Positions 45,911-55,508 of a stretch of 64,000 nt of DNA are shown here, piece by piece. The notes beneath the pieces were generated by a model. The model was not told the origin of the DNA. It made no database searches and was given only the letters and a program-made list of their open reading frames with translations. The DNA is from Roseinatronobacter monicus (lineage in GTDB: Bacteria > Pseudomonadota > Alphaproteobacteria > Rhodobacterales > Rhodobacteraceae), in assembly GCF_006716865.1 (NCBI RefSeq), contig NZ_VFPT01000001.1:1607001-1671000 (forward strand), given 5' to 3'. Within the stretch, counting starts at the first letter, position 1, and each line of letters opens with the position of its first letter. A program made the translations under genes and the position numbers.

Positions 45911-47017
45911 ATGCCCCATACTATCGCAGATATCGCACAGGCCCTTGGATTGCAGGCCGAAGGCGCGCTGGACCTGACAATCACCCACGCGGCTGAACCT
46001 GCCCCTGCTGGCCCCGATGCGCTGGCGATGGCAACCAATCCCAAATATGCTGCTGGTCTGGCCGAGGGGCGCGCACAGGCGGCCATCCTCTGGGCTGGGG
46101 CCGACTGGCGCGAACTGGGGCTGAAAGCCGCGATCTTTGCACCGCGCCCGCGCTGGGCGATGGCGGGCGTCAGCGAGATTCTTGACCCCGGATACGACTT
46201 TGGCGGCGACATTCACCCGCAAAGCTATATCCATCCCAGTGCGGATATTGGCGAGGGCGCGCAGATCGGCCCCTTCACCAGCATTGGTGCGCGCACAAAG
46301 ATTGGCGCGAATGCACGCATCGCGGCCAATGTAACCGTGGCCGAAGATGTCGAGATCGGCGCAGATGTCATCTTGCACGCAGGCGCTCGGATCGGGGCAC
46401 GCTGCCGGATTGGCGCGCGCTATATCGGCCAGCCCAACAGCGTTGTCGGCGGCTGCGGGTTCAGCTTCGTGACGCCAGAGCCGTCGGGCGCAGAAGATGT
46501 GCGCGGCACGCTGTCGGGCGAGCGTCAACTCAGGGCACAGAAATGGCACCGCATCCAGTCGCTTGGGGCGGTCGAGATTGGCGATGACGTGGAACTTGGG
46601 GCCAATTCCTCGATTGATCGGGGCACCATCCGCAACACGGTGATCGGGTCGGGCACAAAAATCGATTCCGTCTGCCAGATCGGTCATAATGTCCAAATGG
46701 GCGAAGATTGCATGATGTGCGGCATGGCCGGTGTCGCGGGGTCAGCCCGGATCGGCAATCGCGTGTTGCTGGCGGGCAAAGTGGCGGTGAACGACAATAT
46801 TTTCATCGGCGACGATGTGATCGTGGGCGGGGCCAGCCGCGTTTACACCAATGTCGCCACAGGGCGAACGGTTCTGGGTGACCCGGCAACAAAACTTGAG
46901 ACACAGTTGGAAATTCGCAAGGCTGTGCGCCGCTTGCCGCGTCTGGCAGCGCAGGTGGCAGCGCTTCATGCGGCAGTATTCGGAGCGGCCAAAACCGACA
47001 AGAGCCGCCCCGAATGA
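45911..47017 (+). CDS. lpxD: UDP-3-O-acylglucosamine N-acyltransferase LpxD-like
   Basis: A 368-aa left-handed beta-helix acyltransferase. The N-terminal uridine-binding domain (TIADIAQALGLQAEGALDLT) is followed by hexapeptide repeats (about 105-310, for example YIHPSADIGEGAQIGPF and ANSSIDRGTI) with the catalytic-histidine region CQIGHNVQMGEDC. LpxD adds the second 3-hydroxyacyl chain in lipid A synthesis. No lpxA, fabZ or bamA neighbours are present, so this is an isolated or possibly paralogous copy. Confidence 0.92.
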   Translation: MPHTIADIAQALGLQAEGALDLTITHAAEPAPAGPDALAMATNPKYAAGLAEGRAQAAILWAGADWRELGLKAAIFAPRPRWAMAGVSEILDPGYDFGGDIHPQSYIHPSADIGEGAQIGPFTSIGARTKIGANARIAANVTVAEDVEIGADVILHAGARIGARCRIGARYIGQPNSVVGGCGFSFVTPEPSGAEDVRGTLSGERQLRAQKWHRIQSLGAVEIGDDVELGANSSIDRGTIRNTVIGSGTKIDSVCQIGHNVQMGEDCMMCGMAGVAGSARIGNRVLLAGKVAVNDNIFIGDDVIVGGASRVYTNVATGRTVLGDPATKLETQLEIRKAVRRLPRLAAQVAALHAAVFGAAKTDKSRPE

Positions 47018-47096
47018 CACTTGCCCTGTCCGCGCTACGGCTTACCTCACGCGCCAGAGAAGCAGGCAGGACTATGACAAGATGGACGGATCTTTT

Positions 47097-47594
47097 ATGA
47101 ACGAGCACAGCTTTCCCCCGGATGCCGCAAACGCGCGTGCGTTTCGTGATGCGCTGGGGCGTTTTGCAACGGGGGTTACGGTTGTGACCACGCAAAGCGA
47201 CAAGGGACCGTTGGGAATTACGGCCAACAGCTTTGCCTCGCTCTCGCTTGACCCGCCGCTGGTGATGTGGGCACCGGGTAAATTTTCGCGCCGCTTCGAC
47301 GCCTTTGCCGAGGCAGGGCATTTCGCAATTCACGTGCTGGCTGCCGATCAGATGCCGTTGGCGCAACATTTCGCACAAGACGGGCTGAATTTCGAGTTGC
47401 CGGATGTGTCCGAGGGGGTTGGCGGCACGCCGCTTCTGGGGGGATGCCTTGCGCGTTTTGAATGCCGCCGCCATGCGGTTCACCCCGGCGGCGACCATGC
47501 GATCGTCGTGGGCGAAGTGCTGCGTGTCAGCACGAATACAGGTGCGGGCCTGAGTTTCTTTGCTGGCAATTACGGGGTCATTAACCCCGAGTGA
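47097..47594 (+). CDS. Flavin reductase family protein (DIM6/NTAB, RutF-like)
   Basis: A 165-aa FMN-binding split-barrel protein. Motifs are GRFATGVTVVTTQ, GITANSFASLSLDPPL and the late NYGVINPE. Such proteins reduce free flavin with NAD(P)H for a partner monooxygenase, or act as small oxidoreductases. The ATG at 47097 is chosen over an in-frame ATG at 47082; neither has a strong ribosome-binding site. It sits between lpxD and bciA on the plus strand; its partner is unknown. Confidence 0.86.
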   Translation: MNEHSFPPDAANARAFRDALGRFATGVTVVTTQSDKGPLGITANSFASLSLDPPLVMWAPGKFSRRFDAFAEAGHFAIHVLAADQMPLAQHFAQDGLNFELPDVSEGVGGTPLLGGCLARFECRRHAVHPGGDHAIVVGEVLRVSTNTGAGLSFFAGNYGVINPE

Positions 47595-47663
47595 CAGGGC
47601 GCCCCTTGCCTGACGCCCGCAAAAGGGACAAGATCGCCATCAAATAGTGACAGGTCTGCTCTT

Positions 47664-48623
47664 ATGTCCGCACCGTCCATAATTCTGCTGGGGGCCACTG
47701 GCACAATCGGGCGCGCCACGCTGTCGGAATTGCGCGCACAGGGCCATGATGTGACCTGTCTGGTGCGGCAGGGCAGCGGTGACAAACTGCCGAGCGGTGC
47801 AAAGTTCCTTGAGGTCGATCTGGGTGACCCCGACGCAGTTGCGCGCTGTATGGACACACGCGGCGGGGCGGCAGTTATTTCGTGCATGGCGTCACGAACG
47901 GGACGGCCTGCGGACGCATGGGCAGTCGATTATCAGGCCAATATGAACGTGTTGACCGCCGCGCAGGCGGTGGGCTGCGCGCATTTCATCCTGCTTTCAG
48001 CCATCTGCGTTCAAAAGCCGCTTTTGGAGTTTCAGCGCGCAAAACTTGCGTTTGAGGCAGCGCTGACCGCCTCGGGACTGCACTGGTCAATCGTGCGGCC
48101 AACGGCCTTCTTCAAATCGCTGTCTGGTCAGGTCAGGCGCGTGCAGGCAGGCAAGCCGTTTTTGGTGTTTGGCGATGGCACACTAACCGCCTGCACACCG
48201 ATCAGCGACCGTGATCTTGCGCGGTATCTGGTGGGCTGTCTGAATGCGCCCGCGCGTTTGAACCGCATCCTGCCCATAGGCGGGCCGGGTCCAGCGCTGA
48301 CCCCGCACGCACAGGGTGAGGTTTTGTTTGATCTGCTGGGCAAAAAGCCCCGCTTTCGACAGGTGCCAGTGGCACTGATGGATGGGATTATCGCCACCCT
48401 GTCAACTTTGGGACGGGTCAACCAGGGTATGGCCGAAAAGGCCGAATTTGCCCGCATCGGTCGCTATTACGCAACCGAGTCGATGCTGGTCTGGAACCCG
48501 ACAACCGCGCGATATGACGCCGAGGCGACACCCGCTTTTGGCGACGACAGTCTGCGTGCGCATTACCAGCGCCTGCTGCTTGGTAACGGCGAGGCAGGTC
48601 TGGGCGACCACGCCATCTTCTGA
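47664..48623 (+). CDS. bciA: Divinyl chlorophyllide a 8-vinyl-reductase BciA
   Basis: A 319-aa atypical short-chain dehydrogenase: NAD(P)-binding LLGATGTIGRATL, the central SIVRPTAFFKSLSGQV and FLVFGDGTLTACTPISDRDLARYL, then ILPIGGPGPALTP and the C-terminal RIGRYYATESMLVW, all features of BciA. It reduces the 8-vinyl group in (bacterio)chlorophyll synthesis. It lies outside any photosynthesis gene cluster in this window. Its presence is the best sign that the organism makes bacteriochlorophyll. Confidence 0.92.
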   Translation: MSAPSIILLGATGTIGRATLSELRAQGHDVTCLVRQGSGDKLPSGAKFLEVDLGDPDAVARCMDTRGGAAVISCMASRTGRPADAWAVDYQANMNVLTAAQAVGCAHFILLSAICVQKPLLEFQRAKLAFEAALTASGLHWSIVRPTAFFKSLSGQVRRVQAGKPFLVFGDGTLTACTPISDRDLARYLVGCLNAPARLNRILPIGGPGPALTPHAQGEVLFDLLGKKPRFRQVPVALMDGIIATLSTLGRVNQGMAEKAEFARIGRYYATESMLVWNPTTARYDAEATPAFGDDSLRAHYQRLLLGNGEAGLGDHAIF

Positions 48624-48636
48624 GACGCTGTATCCT

Positions 48637-48673
48637 CCGTCGGCCCTACCAGAGTGACAGGCGGGGCCGATGG
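48637..48673. terminator. Bidirectional hairpin between bciA and the TRAP permease gene
   Basis: CCGTCGGCCC (48637-48646) pairs with GGGCCGATGG (48664-48673), a ten-base stem with one G-U pair, between two convergent genes. T-runs are short (TTT on the plus side), so confidence is moderate. Confidence 0.5.
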
Positions 48674-48674
48674 T

Positions 48675-51380
48675 TTAGAATGCAGGCACTGTCTGACGCC
48701 GACGTTGCAGCAAGATCACGCCGAACAACAGCAGCAACGCCGGAATATAGAACAGTTGCTCTGGCACGCGATCTGCCGGGCGCAACACCGCAGACAGTTC
48801 AACCGGTTCGCTGCCATAGAAGTCGAAATCCCCCAACGAGCGCTGGAACGGAGAGCCGAACATAGGCTCGTCCAGCACCATACGGTCAGATTCTGGCATC
48901 AGGAACAGTCCCGTCTGCCCGACACGCGCATCGGGTGCGGTCTCATCCACATCAAGCACCAGCGTAACAGATCGCATTTGTCCGGTGTTGAAATCCGGCC
49001 CTGTCACCTCTAGCCGCAACTGATCGCCTGTGTCGGCCTGTTCCAGCACTTGCTCGAATTCCAGACCGGACAGGCGGTTGAATTCTGGCTGCACGCGGTC
49101 CAGCCAGAAATTCGGCACAAACAGCGTAAAGGCTACAAGCAACAATGCTGCTGATTCGTACAATTTGGACCGCGCAAGGAAATAGCCCTGCGTGGCGGCC
49201 GCGAATAGAAGCATCGCAAAGGTGGCAATCACAAAGATGAACACCGCCTGCATCATCCCGGCCGCTGTGCCCAAATCGACGCCGTAAAGGATAAGTGTCG
49301 GATTATAGATAAACAGGAACGGCAGCGCGAGCGTGCGCAGGCTGTAGAAGAACGCCTGAAAGCCGGTCTTGATCGGATCGCCCCCCGACACAGCCGAGGC
49401 CGCGAAACTGGCCAGCCCTACCGGCGGCGTGACATCTGCCATAAGCCCGAAATAGAACACGAACAAATGCGCCGCGATCAAGGGCACGATCAGCCCTTCT
49501 TGTGCGCCCAAGCTGACAACCACAGTCGCCATCAGCGACGACACCACAATGTAATTCGCCGTTGTCGGCAGCCCTAACCCCAGAACCAGCGAGAACAGCC
49601 CCACCAGAACCAGCATCAGGAACAGGTTGCCAAGCGCCAGCATCTCGACCAGCCCGGCAAGTTCGGTGCCAATTGGCGTGCGCGTCACAGTCGCCACGAT
49701 CACACCCGCCGCACCTGTTGCAACGGCAATGCCGATCATATTGCGTGCGCCCGCGATCATGCCCTCGACAAGATCTGTTACCCCCTGACGAAACTGCGCA
49801 ATCAGGTCCGTCTGGCCGCGAAACAGCGCCTTCAGGGGCCGCTGGGTCAGGATGATGAACAGCATCGTCATGACCGCGAAATAGGCCGATTTCGCAGGTG
49901 ATTGCCGCTCGACCATCAGGAACCAGATCAGAATTATGATCGGCAACAGATAATGCAGCCCCGTCGGAAAGACGTCGCGCATCACCGGCAGCTTGATTTC
50001 CTTCTCTTTCGGGTCATCCAGTTCCAGATCTGGCCGCTTCGATCCAACCCAGAGACACCCAAGATAAACCCCAAGCAGCGCCAATATCGTGATGGTGCCC
50101 GCGATGGCAGGCGCAGTGGCGCGCAAGAAATCGACTGCGGCGATCACGCTGTAGAAAGCCACCCCCGCAATGACAAAGCCAAGCGCGGTTTTCCACGCCA
50201 TTGTCAGCAGGCTGGCCCCTTTGCCAAGCGCGGGAATGCCATTCTTCAACGCTTCGAGATGCACGATATAGACCAGCGCGATATAAGAAATCACGGCCGG
50301 AATGAACGCGTGCTTGATAACCTCCAGATACGAGATACCGACAAATTCGACCATCAGGAACGCAGCAGCGCCCATGACAGGCGGCATGATCTGGCCATTG
50401 ACCGATGATGACACCTCAACCGCGCCCGCCTTTTCAGAGGTGAAGCCCACGCGCTTCATCAAGGGAATGGTGAATGTACCTGTGGTCACAACATTTGCGA
50501 TGGATGACCCGGAAATCAGACCCGTCGCGCCAGACCCGACAACCGCAGCTTTCGCAGGCCCGCCGCGCAGGTGGCCAAGCCCGGCAAAGGCCAGCTTGAT
50601 GAAGTAGTTGCCCGCCCCCGCCTTATCCAGCAATGCGCCAAACAACACGAACAGGAACACAAATGCGGTCGATACCCCCAATGGAATGCCGAATACCCCT
50701 TCGGTGGACAGCCATTGTGTGTTGATGATGCCGTTGAAGCTGCGCCCTTCATGCGCGATCAGATCCGGGATCAGCCAACCTTGGCCAAAATAGCTGTAGG
50801 CAAGAAAAATACTGCCCACGATTGTCAGCGCGGGGCCAAGCGCGCGGCGCGACGCCTCCAGCAACAAGACAAGGCCAATCGTGCCAATAATGATCTGGGG
50901 AAAGATAACAGGGCCAATCAAACCCTCAAAATTGTTGAGGATGGGCACATCTGCGGTTTGCAATTGCGTCAGCCGGCCTTGCCGCGCCGAGCCGGAAATC
51001 TCGCGTGAGAACCAGAAGATATAAAAGACAGACCCCGCAGCGATAAAGGCGAGCGCCCAATCATATAGCGGGATGTAGCGCCGTGGAGAGCTTTTGAATG
51101 CAGGATATGCAAGGAAGGCCAGAAACAGCGCGAATGTCAGGTGCATGGGCCGCGTCATGTCTGACCCGATGACCCGCAGGTAGGGAATATTCTGCGCAAA
51201 CTGAAACTGCGGATCGGCAATCCAGATTTGAAAGGCGGACCATAAAAACGCTACCGATGCGATCAAAATGGCAACGGCGCGGTTTTCCGGGGCGCGTCCA
51301 CCCGAATCCGTGCTGGCGACGAGATCCTGCAATTCATCATCCGAGAATTGCCGAGCTTCCGGCTTTTGCGCAGTCGACAT
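48675..51380 (-). CDS. Fused TRAP-TAXI transporter permease (TIGR02123 type) with C-terminal periplasmic domain
   Basis: A 901-aa multi-pass permease in which small and large TRAP membrane subunits are fused. A cytoplasmic start (FSDDELQDLVASTDSGGR) is followed by many hydrophobic helices and TRAP signatures: GSGATGLISGSSIANVVTTG, GAVEVSSSVNGQIMPPVMG and GLPTTANYIVVSSLMATVV. Residues about 725-895 form an extra domain between two C-terminal helices (NRLSGLEFEQVLEQADTGDQ; GQTGLFLMPESDRM), in line with the DUF3394-type end of such proteins. It works with the TAXI binding protein encoded just upstream. The substrate is unknown; dicarboxylates or glutamate are typical. Confidence 0.93.
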   Translation of the reverse strand: MSTAQKPEARQFSDDELQDLVASTDSGGRAPENRAVAILIASVAFLWSAFQIWIADPQFQFAQNIPYLRVIGSDMTRPMHLTFALFLAFLAYPAFKSSPRRYIPLYDWALAFIAAGSVFYIFWFSREISGSARQGRLTQLQTADVPILNNFEGLIGPVIFPQIIIGTIGLVLLLEASRRALGPALTIVGSIFLAYSYFGQGWLIPDLIAHEGRSFNGIINTQWLSTEGVFGIPLGVSTAFVFLFVLFGALLDKAGAGNYFIKLAFAGLGHLRGGPAKAAVVGSGATGLISGSSIANVVTTGTFTIPLMKRVGFTSEKAGAVEVSSSVNGQIMPPVMGAAAFLMVEFVGISYLEVIKHAFIPAVISYIALVYIVHLEALKNGIPALGKGASLLTMAWKTALGFVIAGVAFYSVIAAVDFLRATAPAIAGTITILALLGVYLGCLWVGSKRPDLELDDPKEKEIKLPVMRDVFPTGLHYLLPIIILIWFLMVERQSPAKSAYFAVMTMLFIILTQRPLKALFRGQTDLIAQFRQGVTDLVEGMIAGARNMIGIAVATGAAGVIVATVTRTPIGTELAGLVEMLALGNLFLMLVLVGLFSLVLGLGLPTTANYIVVSSLMATVVVSLGAQEGLIVPLIAAHLFVFYFGLMADVTPPVGLASFAASAVSGGDPIKTGFQAFFYSLRTLALPFLFIYNPTLILYGVDLGTAAGMMQAVFIFVIATFAMLLFAAATQGYFLARSKLYESAALLLVAFTLFVPNFWLDRVQPEFNRLSGLEFEQVLEQADTGDQLRLEVTGPDFNTGQMRSVTLVLDVDETAPDARVGQTGLFLMPESDRMVLDEPMFGSPFQRSLGDFDFYGSEPVELSAVLRPADRVPEQLFYIPALLLLFGVILLQRRRQTVPAF

Positions 51381-51482
51381 ACGCCTGTCCCCCATTGATG
51401 CTGATTGTTATTTAATCTTGCAGTCACAACATAGTTGCGCGGCGCGTCATAACGCGCCGCGCAACAGGTTAGGTAGGTCGGA

Positions 51483-52448
51483 TCACTCGATCAAACCAGC
51501 TTCGCGGAAATACCGCTCGGAGCCGGGATGCAGTGGCGCTGACAGACCATCGCTGACCATTTCGCTTGGATCGAGGTTTGCCAATGCGGGGTGCAGTGCG
51601 GTGAACTGATCAAGGTTCTCGAAAATCGCACGTGTGACCTGATAGCCAACTTCTTCGCTGACCTCGTCCGAGCTGACAAATGTGGCACCGACACCAAAGG
51701 TGGTGATGTCCTCATCTGTGCCGCGATACATGCCGCCCGGAATGGTGGCCATGCGGTAATAGTCACGCTCGCCAACCAGTTCGCGGATCGCGTCGTTATC
51801 GACATTCACCAGAACTGTGTCGCAGGCGGTGGTTGCTTCCTGAATCGCACCGGATGGGTGTCCGACAGTATAGACGATAGCATCGACATTGTTGTCGCAC
51901 AGTGCCAAGGACTGCTCGGCTGGTGGCAATTCTGTGGCTTGCGCAAAGGTGTCAAGCGTCCAGCCCATTGCTTCCATCACGACATCCATTGTGCCGCGCT
52001 GGCCGGACCCTGGATTGCCGATATTGACGCGCTTGCCTTCCAGATCATCGAATGTGGTGATCCCGGAATCAGCCCGTGCCACGACAGTAAACGGCTCCGG
52101 GTGCAGCGAGAAGACTGCGCGCAGACCTTCAAACGCGCCATCTTCTTCAAAGCTGGAGCTGCCATTGTAAGCGTGGAACTGCCAGTCGGATTGCGCAACG
52201 CCAAATTCCAGCTCGCCCGAACGGATCGCGTTGATGTTGAAGATCGACCCACCGGTTGATTCCACACCACAGCGGATGCCATGCTCGGCACGGTCGCGGT
52301 TCACCAGACGGCAAATCGCGCCACCTGCGGGGTAGTAGACGCCAGTTACGCCGCCAGTGCCGATAGAGATAAAGGTTTCTTGCGCAAGCGCAGTCGTCCC
52401 CATCATTATACCTGCGGCAACCAGTCCTGCTGTAAACGGTTTGTTCAT
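51483..52448 (-). CDS. TAXI-family TRAP transporter solute-binding protein
   Basis: A 321-aa periplasmic binding protein with a signal peptide (AGLVAAGIMMGTTALAQ). The mature part starts ETFISIGTGGVTGVYYPAGG, the TAXI hallmark, with VESTGGSIFNINAI, LHPEPFTVVAR and VNIGNPGSGQRGTMD following. It captures the solute for the fused permease encoded downstream (about 100 bases away). GGAGGAATAC gives a perfect ribosome-binding site at 52448. Confidence 0.95.
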   Translation of the reverse strand: MNKPFTAGLVAAGIMMGTTALAQETFISIGTGGVTGVYYPAGGAICRLVNRDRAEHGIRCGVESTGGSIFNINAIRSGELEFGVAQSDWQFHAYNGSSSFEEDGAFEGLRAVFSLHPEPFTVVARADSGITTFDDLEGKRVNIGNPGSGQRGTMDVVMEAMGWTLDTFAQATELPPAEQSLALCDNNVDAIVYTVGHPSGAIQEATTACDTVLVNVDNDAIRELVGERDYYRMATIPGGMYRGTDEDITTFGVGATFVSSDEVSEEVGYQVTRAIFENLDQFTALHPALANLDPSEMVSDGLSAPLHPGSERYFREAGLIE

Positions 52449-52759
52449 GTATTCCTCCATGTGAAACGCTGCTATTTCGGTGCAGCAAAAGGGTTCTGTA
52501 GCCACGCCTGTTTTAGGCTATGTGGCGCGTCCCATAGGGTGAGTGGACTGCGACAACACAAAGGAGTCAACCCAGAAACACATCTTGGTGAAAAACCAAG
52601 GTCAATTATTTGTTTATACGAGTAAAACTCTGAAATTTTCTGCACATCGACGCCGGAAAATTCACACATCAAAGCGACTCAAACCGATTTGGGCACGCAC
52701 AGGATATGTGAAGCGTCACTCAAGGCAACACTGCCGCGCAGGGCGTAATGTGTGACAAA
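52449..52759. other. Intergenic region upstream of the TAXI binding-protein gene
   Basis: 311 bases, fairly AT-rich, with no supported gene. It should hold the promoter of the TRAP-TAXI genes (minus strand) and the end of the M20 amidohydrolase gene. A CTTGGT-gaaaa-ACCAAG hairpin lies at 52584-52600, with a TTGACC-like element on the minus strand beside it (forward GGTCAA at 52600-52605). I see no repeat or RNA gene. Confidence 0.5.
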
Positions 52760-53920
52760 TCACACGGAAAGGCGGGTTTCCACGATCCCCACGAACCAAC
52801 TGCAACCATAGGGAATTATCTCATCGTTGAAATCATATTCCGGATGGTGCAGCCCTGCCCCCTCGCCTGCGCCAAGCACAATATAGGCACCGGGGCGCTC
52901 TTCGAGCATGTAGGAGAAATCCTCACCCCCCATATTAAATCCCGCTTCAAGGCATTGGTTGGACACCTCCAATGCCACGTCGCGCGCAATCTTGGTTTCG
53001 GCCTCGTGGTTGACCATGACGGGATAGCCTTCGACAAACTCCACTTCGGCTGACGCGCTAAATGCCGCCGCGGTCCCTTGCGCCACGGCATGAAGCCGCG
53101 TCTCTGCCAGTTTGCGCAAACCGGCATCATGGGTGCGGATGGTACCACGCAACTCCACCCGTTGTGGAATGACATTATACGCCTGCGACTCGGTGCGTAC
53201 CCCGCAGACTGACAGCACGATATTCTGTGTCGGGTCTGCATTGCGGCTGGCGATGGTTTGCAACGCCAGAATAAGGTGGCTGGCAGCAACAGTCGGGTCG
53301 ATGGTCGCGTGCGGCTTGGCGGCGTGTCCGCCCAGCCCCTCAACCGTGATGCGAAACTCGTCACACGCGGCGTAGAAAGCGCCTGCGCGAATGTTGAACT
53401 CACCCAAGCCGTGGCCGGGGCGATTGTGCATGGCATAGACTTCCTGAATGCCAAACCGCGCCATCAGCCCCGCGTCACACATCACCTTGGCCCCCGCCCC
53501 GCCTTCTTCGGCGGGTTGGAAGATGACGGCAACAGTGCCATCGAAATTGCGCGTTTCGCACAGGTATTTGGCAGCGCCCAGCAGCATTGCCGTGTGCCCG
53601 TCATGACCACAGGCATGCATCTTGCCATGGTGAATGGATGTATAGGGTTTGCCCGTCGCCTCCATGATCGGCAGCGCGTCCATATCCGCGCGCAGTCCCA
53701 CCACCCGGCCAGAGGCACGGCTGCGCCCATGAATTAGCCCCACAAGCCCGGTTACGCCGATCTTCTCGATCACCTCATCACACCCGAAATCCCGCAATTT
53801 TTCGGCCACGATCTGCGCCGTGCGGTGGCATTCAAACTGCAATTCCGGGTGCGCGTGAAAATCACGCCGCCATTCCGTGATCTCGGGCAGCAATTCGGCG
53901 AAACGGTTGCGTATGGGCAT
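52760..53920 (-). CDS. M20 family amidohydrolase (hippurate / N-acyl-amino-acid hydrolase type)
   Basis: A 386-aa M20D metallopeptidase-fold enzyme. It has WRRDFHAHPELQFECHRT, GLRADMDALPI, the zinc motif MHACGHDGHTAMLL, the catalytic-site FQPAEEGGAGAKVM and the dimer-lid region GHAAKPHATIDP. It releases an acyl group from N-acyl amino acids or a similar amide. AGGA lies six bases before the ATG at 53920. It is next to the TRAP-TAXI genes, so the transporter may import its substrate; that is inference. Confidence 0.9.
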   Translation of the reverse strand: MPIRNRFAELLPEITEWRRDFHAHPELQFECHRTAQIVAEKLRDFGCDEVIEKIGVTGLVGLIHGRSRASGRVVGLRADMDALPIMEATGKPYTSIHHGKMHACGHDGHTAMLLGAAKYLCETRNFDGTVAVIFQPAEEGGAGAKVMCDAGLMARFGIQEVYAMHNRPGHGLGEFNIRAGAFYAACDEFRITVEGLGGHAAKPHATIDPTVAASHLILALQTIASRNADPTQNIVLSVCGVRTESQAYNVIPQRVELRGTIRTHDAGLRKLAETRLHAVAQGTAAAFSASAEVEFVEGYPVMVNHEAETKIARDVALEVSNQCLEAGFNMGGEDFSYMLEERPGAYIVLGAGEGAGLHHPEYDFNDEIIPYGCSWFVGIVETRLSV

Positions 53921-53986
53921 AATGATCCTGACAGATTTACACTCTTGCCGCAAAACCTAGCCCTACATTGGGCGGGCTACAAGGCG

Positions 53987-54679
53987 TCAGTCCTCGAACA
54001 GTTCAGACTGACCCTGTTCTGGCCCGTCCTCTGCCTCATCATCAGGCATCACTGACTGGCCCGGTGGCGGACGGCTGTCCAGAAGCCCCGCTTCGCGCAA
54101 TTCTTTCAGCCCCGGCAAGTCACGCGCACTTTCCAGCCCGAAATGGTCAAGAAACTCATCCGTCACCACAAATGTCACCGGACGCCCCGGTGTCATCCGG
54201 CGGCGCCCAAGCCTGATCCATTCCAGTTCAAGCAACTGGTCTACAGTTCCACGCGACACGGCGACGCCGCGAATCTCCTCGATCTCGGCGCGGGTGACGG
54301 GCTGGTGATAGGCGATGATAGCAAGCGTCTCGATGGCCGCGCGCGAGAGTTTGCGCGTCTCGACCCGTTCTGTCTGCATCAGCCAGCCCAGATCTGGCGC
54401 GGTGCGCAGGGCATAGCGGTCGTCGATGCGCAGCAGATTGACACCACGCCCCATATAGCGCGACCGCAAATGCACCAGCGCTTCGGCCGGATCACAGCCC
54501 GGCGGCATACGTTCGGATATCTCGGACAGGGTCAGCGGTGACGCGCAGGCAAACAAGATCGCCTCGACCATGCGCTCTTGCTCGGCGATGGGGGGGGCAG
54601 AAAACAGGCTGGGGCTGTCTTCGGCGCTGCGGGGATTGTGCGCCTGTGCTTCGGTGTCATCTTCCATCTCGTGCCTCAT
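53987..54679 (-). CDS. scpB: Segregation and condensation protein ScpB
   Basis: A 230-aa SMC partner: two winged-helix domains (about 35-105 and 110-185), with VEAILFACASPLTLSEI at the start of the first and RAAIETLAIIAYHQPVTRAEIEEIRG in the second. Acidic, low-complexity ends are typical in alphaproteobacteria. With ScpA it forms the kleisin part of the SMC condensin. The ATG overlaps the scpA stop (ATGA). Confidence 0.95.
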   Translation of the reverse strand: MRHEMEDDTEAQAHNPRSAEDSPSLFSAPPIAEQERMVEAILFACASPLTLSEISERMPPGCDPAEALVHLRSRYMGRGVNLLRIDDRYALRTAPDLGWLMQTERVETRKLSRAAIETLAIIAYHQPVTRAEIEEIRGVAVSRGTVDQLLELEWIRLGRRRMTPGRPVTFVVTDEFLDHFGLESARDLPGLKELREAGLLDSRPPPGQSVMPDDEAEDGPEQGQSELFED

Positions 54680-55458
54680 TGCCCGGTCTTGCGCCGCAAA
54701 TGCAGGGGCGCAAAAGTATCGGACTGTCGTAATTCGATCTGGCCCTGCTTGGCCAGTTCCAACGTCGCGGCAAACGTGGACGCAATCGCAGAGCGCTTGC
54801 GCGCAGGCGCGCCGCGCCAGCCTGCGGGCAGATATGCCTGAAGGCTGGTCCAGTCCCCTGCCCCCGGCACCATCTGCCGCAACCGTTCCAGTGCTGCCTC
54901 ATATGGGTAGATGTCCGAGCGATCAAAGGCATAGGGCCGGAACTCATCGCGCGTGCGCAGTCTGGCATAGGCGCGCATCAGATCCAGTAGGCTGGCTTCG
55001 AACAATGTCTTACGATTGACGGCCAAGGCTTCGGGTGCACCGCGCGCGAAGAAATCGCGGCCTTTCTGGTCGCGCCCCATCAACCGGGCTGCCGCCTCTC
55101 GCATGGCTTGCAGGCGCTCCAACTGAAACGCCAGATGGGCTGCCAGCTCTGCGCCACTTGGCCCTTCTTCGGACGGGTCGGGTGGCAGCAACAGGCGCGA
55201 TTTCAGATAGGCCAGCCACGCGGCCATGACCAGATAATCGGCGGCCAATTCAATGCGCAACGAGCGCGCGCGCTCTACAAAGCCCAGATATTGTTCCGCC
55301 AGATGCAGCACTGAGATGCGGCGCAGATCAACCTTTTGCGTGCGCGACAGCGTCAGCAGCAAATCAAGCGGACCTTCAAACCCGTCAACATCAACGATCA
55401 GCGCCTCGGCTTCTCGCCGGGCGATTACACTGTCGTCATTGTCGAATAGATCGGACAT
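54676..55458 (-). CDS. scpA: Segregation and condensation protein ScpA (kleisin)
   Basis: A 260-aa kleisin: VDGFEGPLDLLLTLSRTQKVDLRRISV at the N-terminus (SMC-neck binding), LAADYLVMAAWLAYLKSRLLLP in the middle and a C-terminal winged helix with SAIASTFAATLELAKQGQIELRQ (SMC-cap binding). The N-terminal VDVDGFEGPLDLL pattern is diagnostic. It is coupled to scpB by a four-base overlap; together with SMC they compact chromosomes. Confidence 0.96.
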   Translation of the reverse strand: MSDLFDNDDSVIARREAEALIVDVDGFEGPLDLLLTLSRTQKVDLRRISVLHLAEQYLGFVERARSLRIELAADYLVMAAWLAYLKSRLLLPPDPSEEGPSGAELAAHLAFQLERLQAMREAAARLMGRDQKGRDFFARGAPEALAVNRKTLFEASLLDLMRAYARLRTRDEFRPYAFDRSDIYPYEAALERLRQMVPGAGDWTSLQAYLPAGWRGAPARKRSAIASTFAATLELAKQGQIELRQSDTFAPLHLRRKTGQ

Positions 55459-55508
55459 GATCTGCCTTGTTTTCAGCGATCATACGCCGCCGCCAAGTGT
55501 CATGTCCA

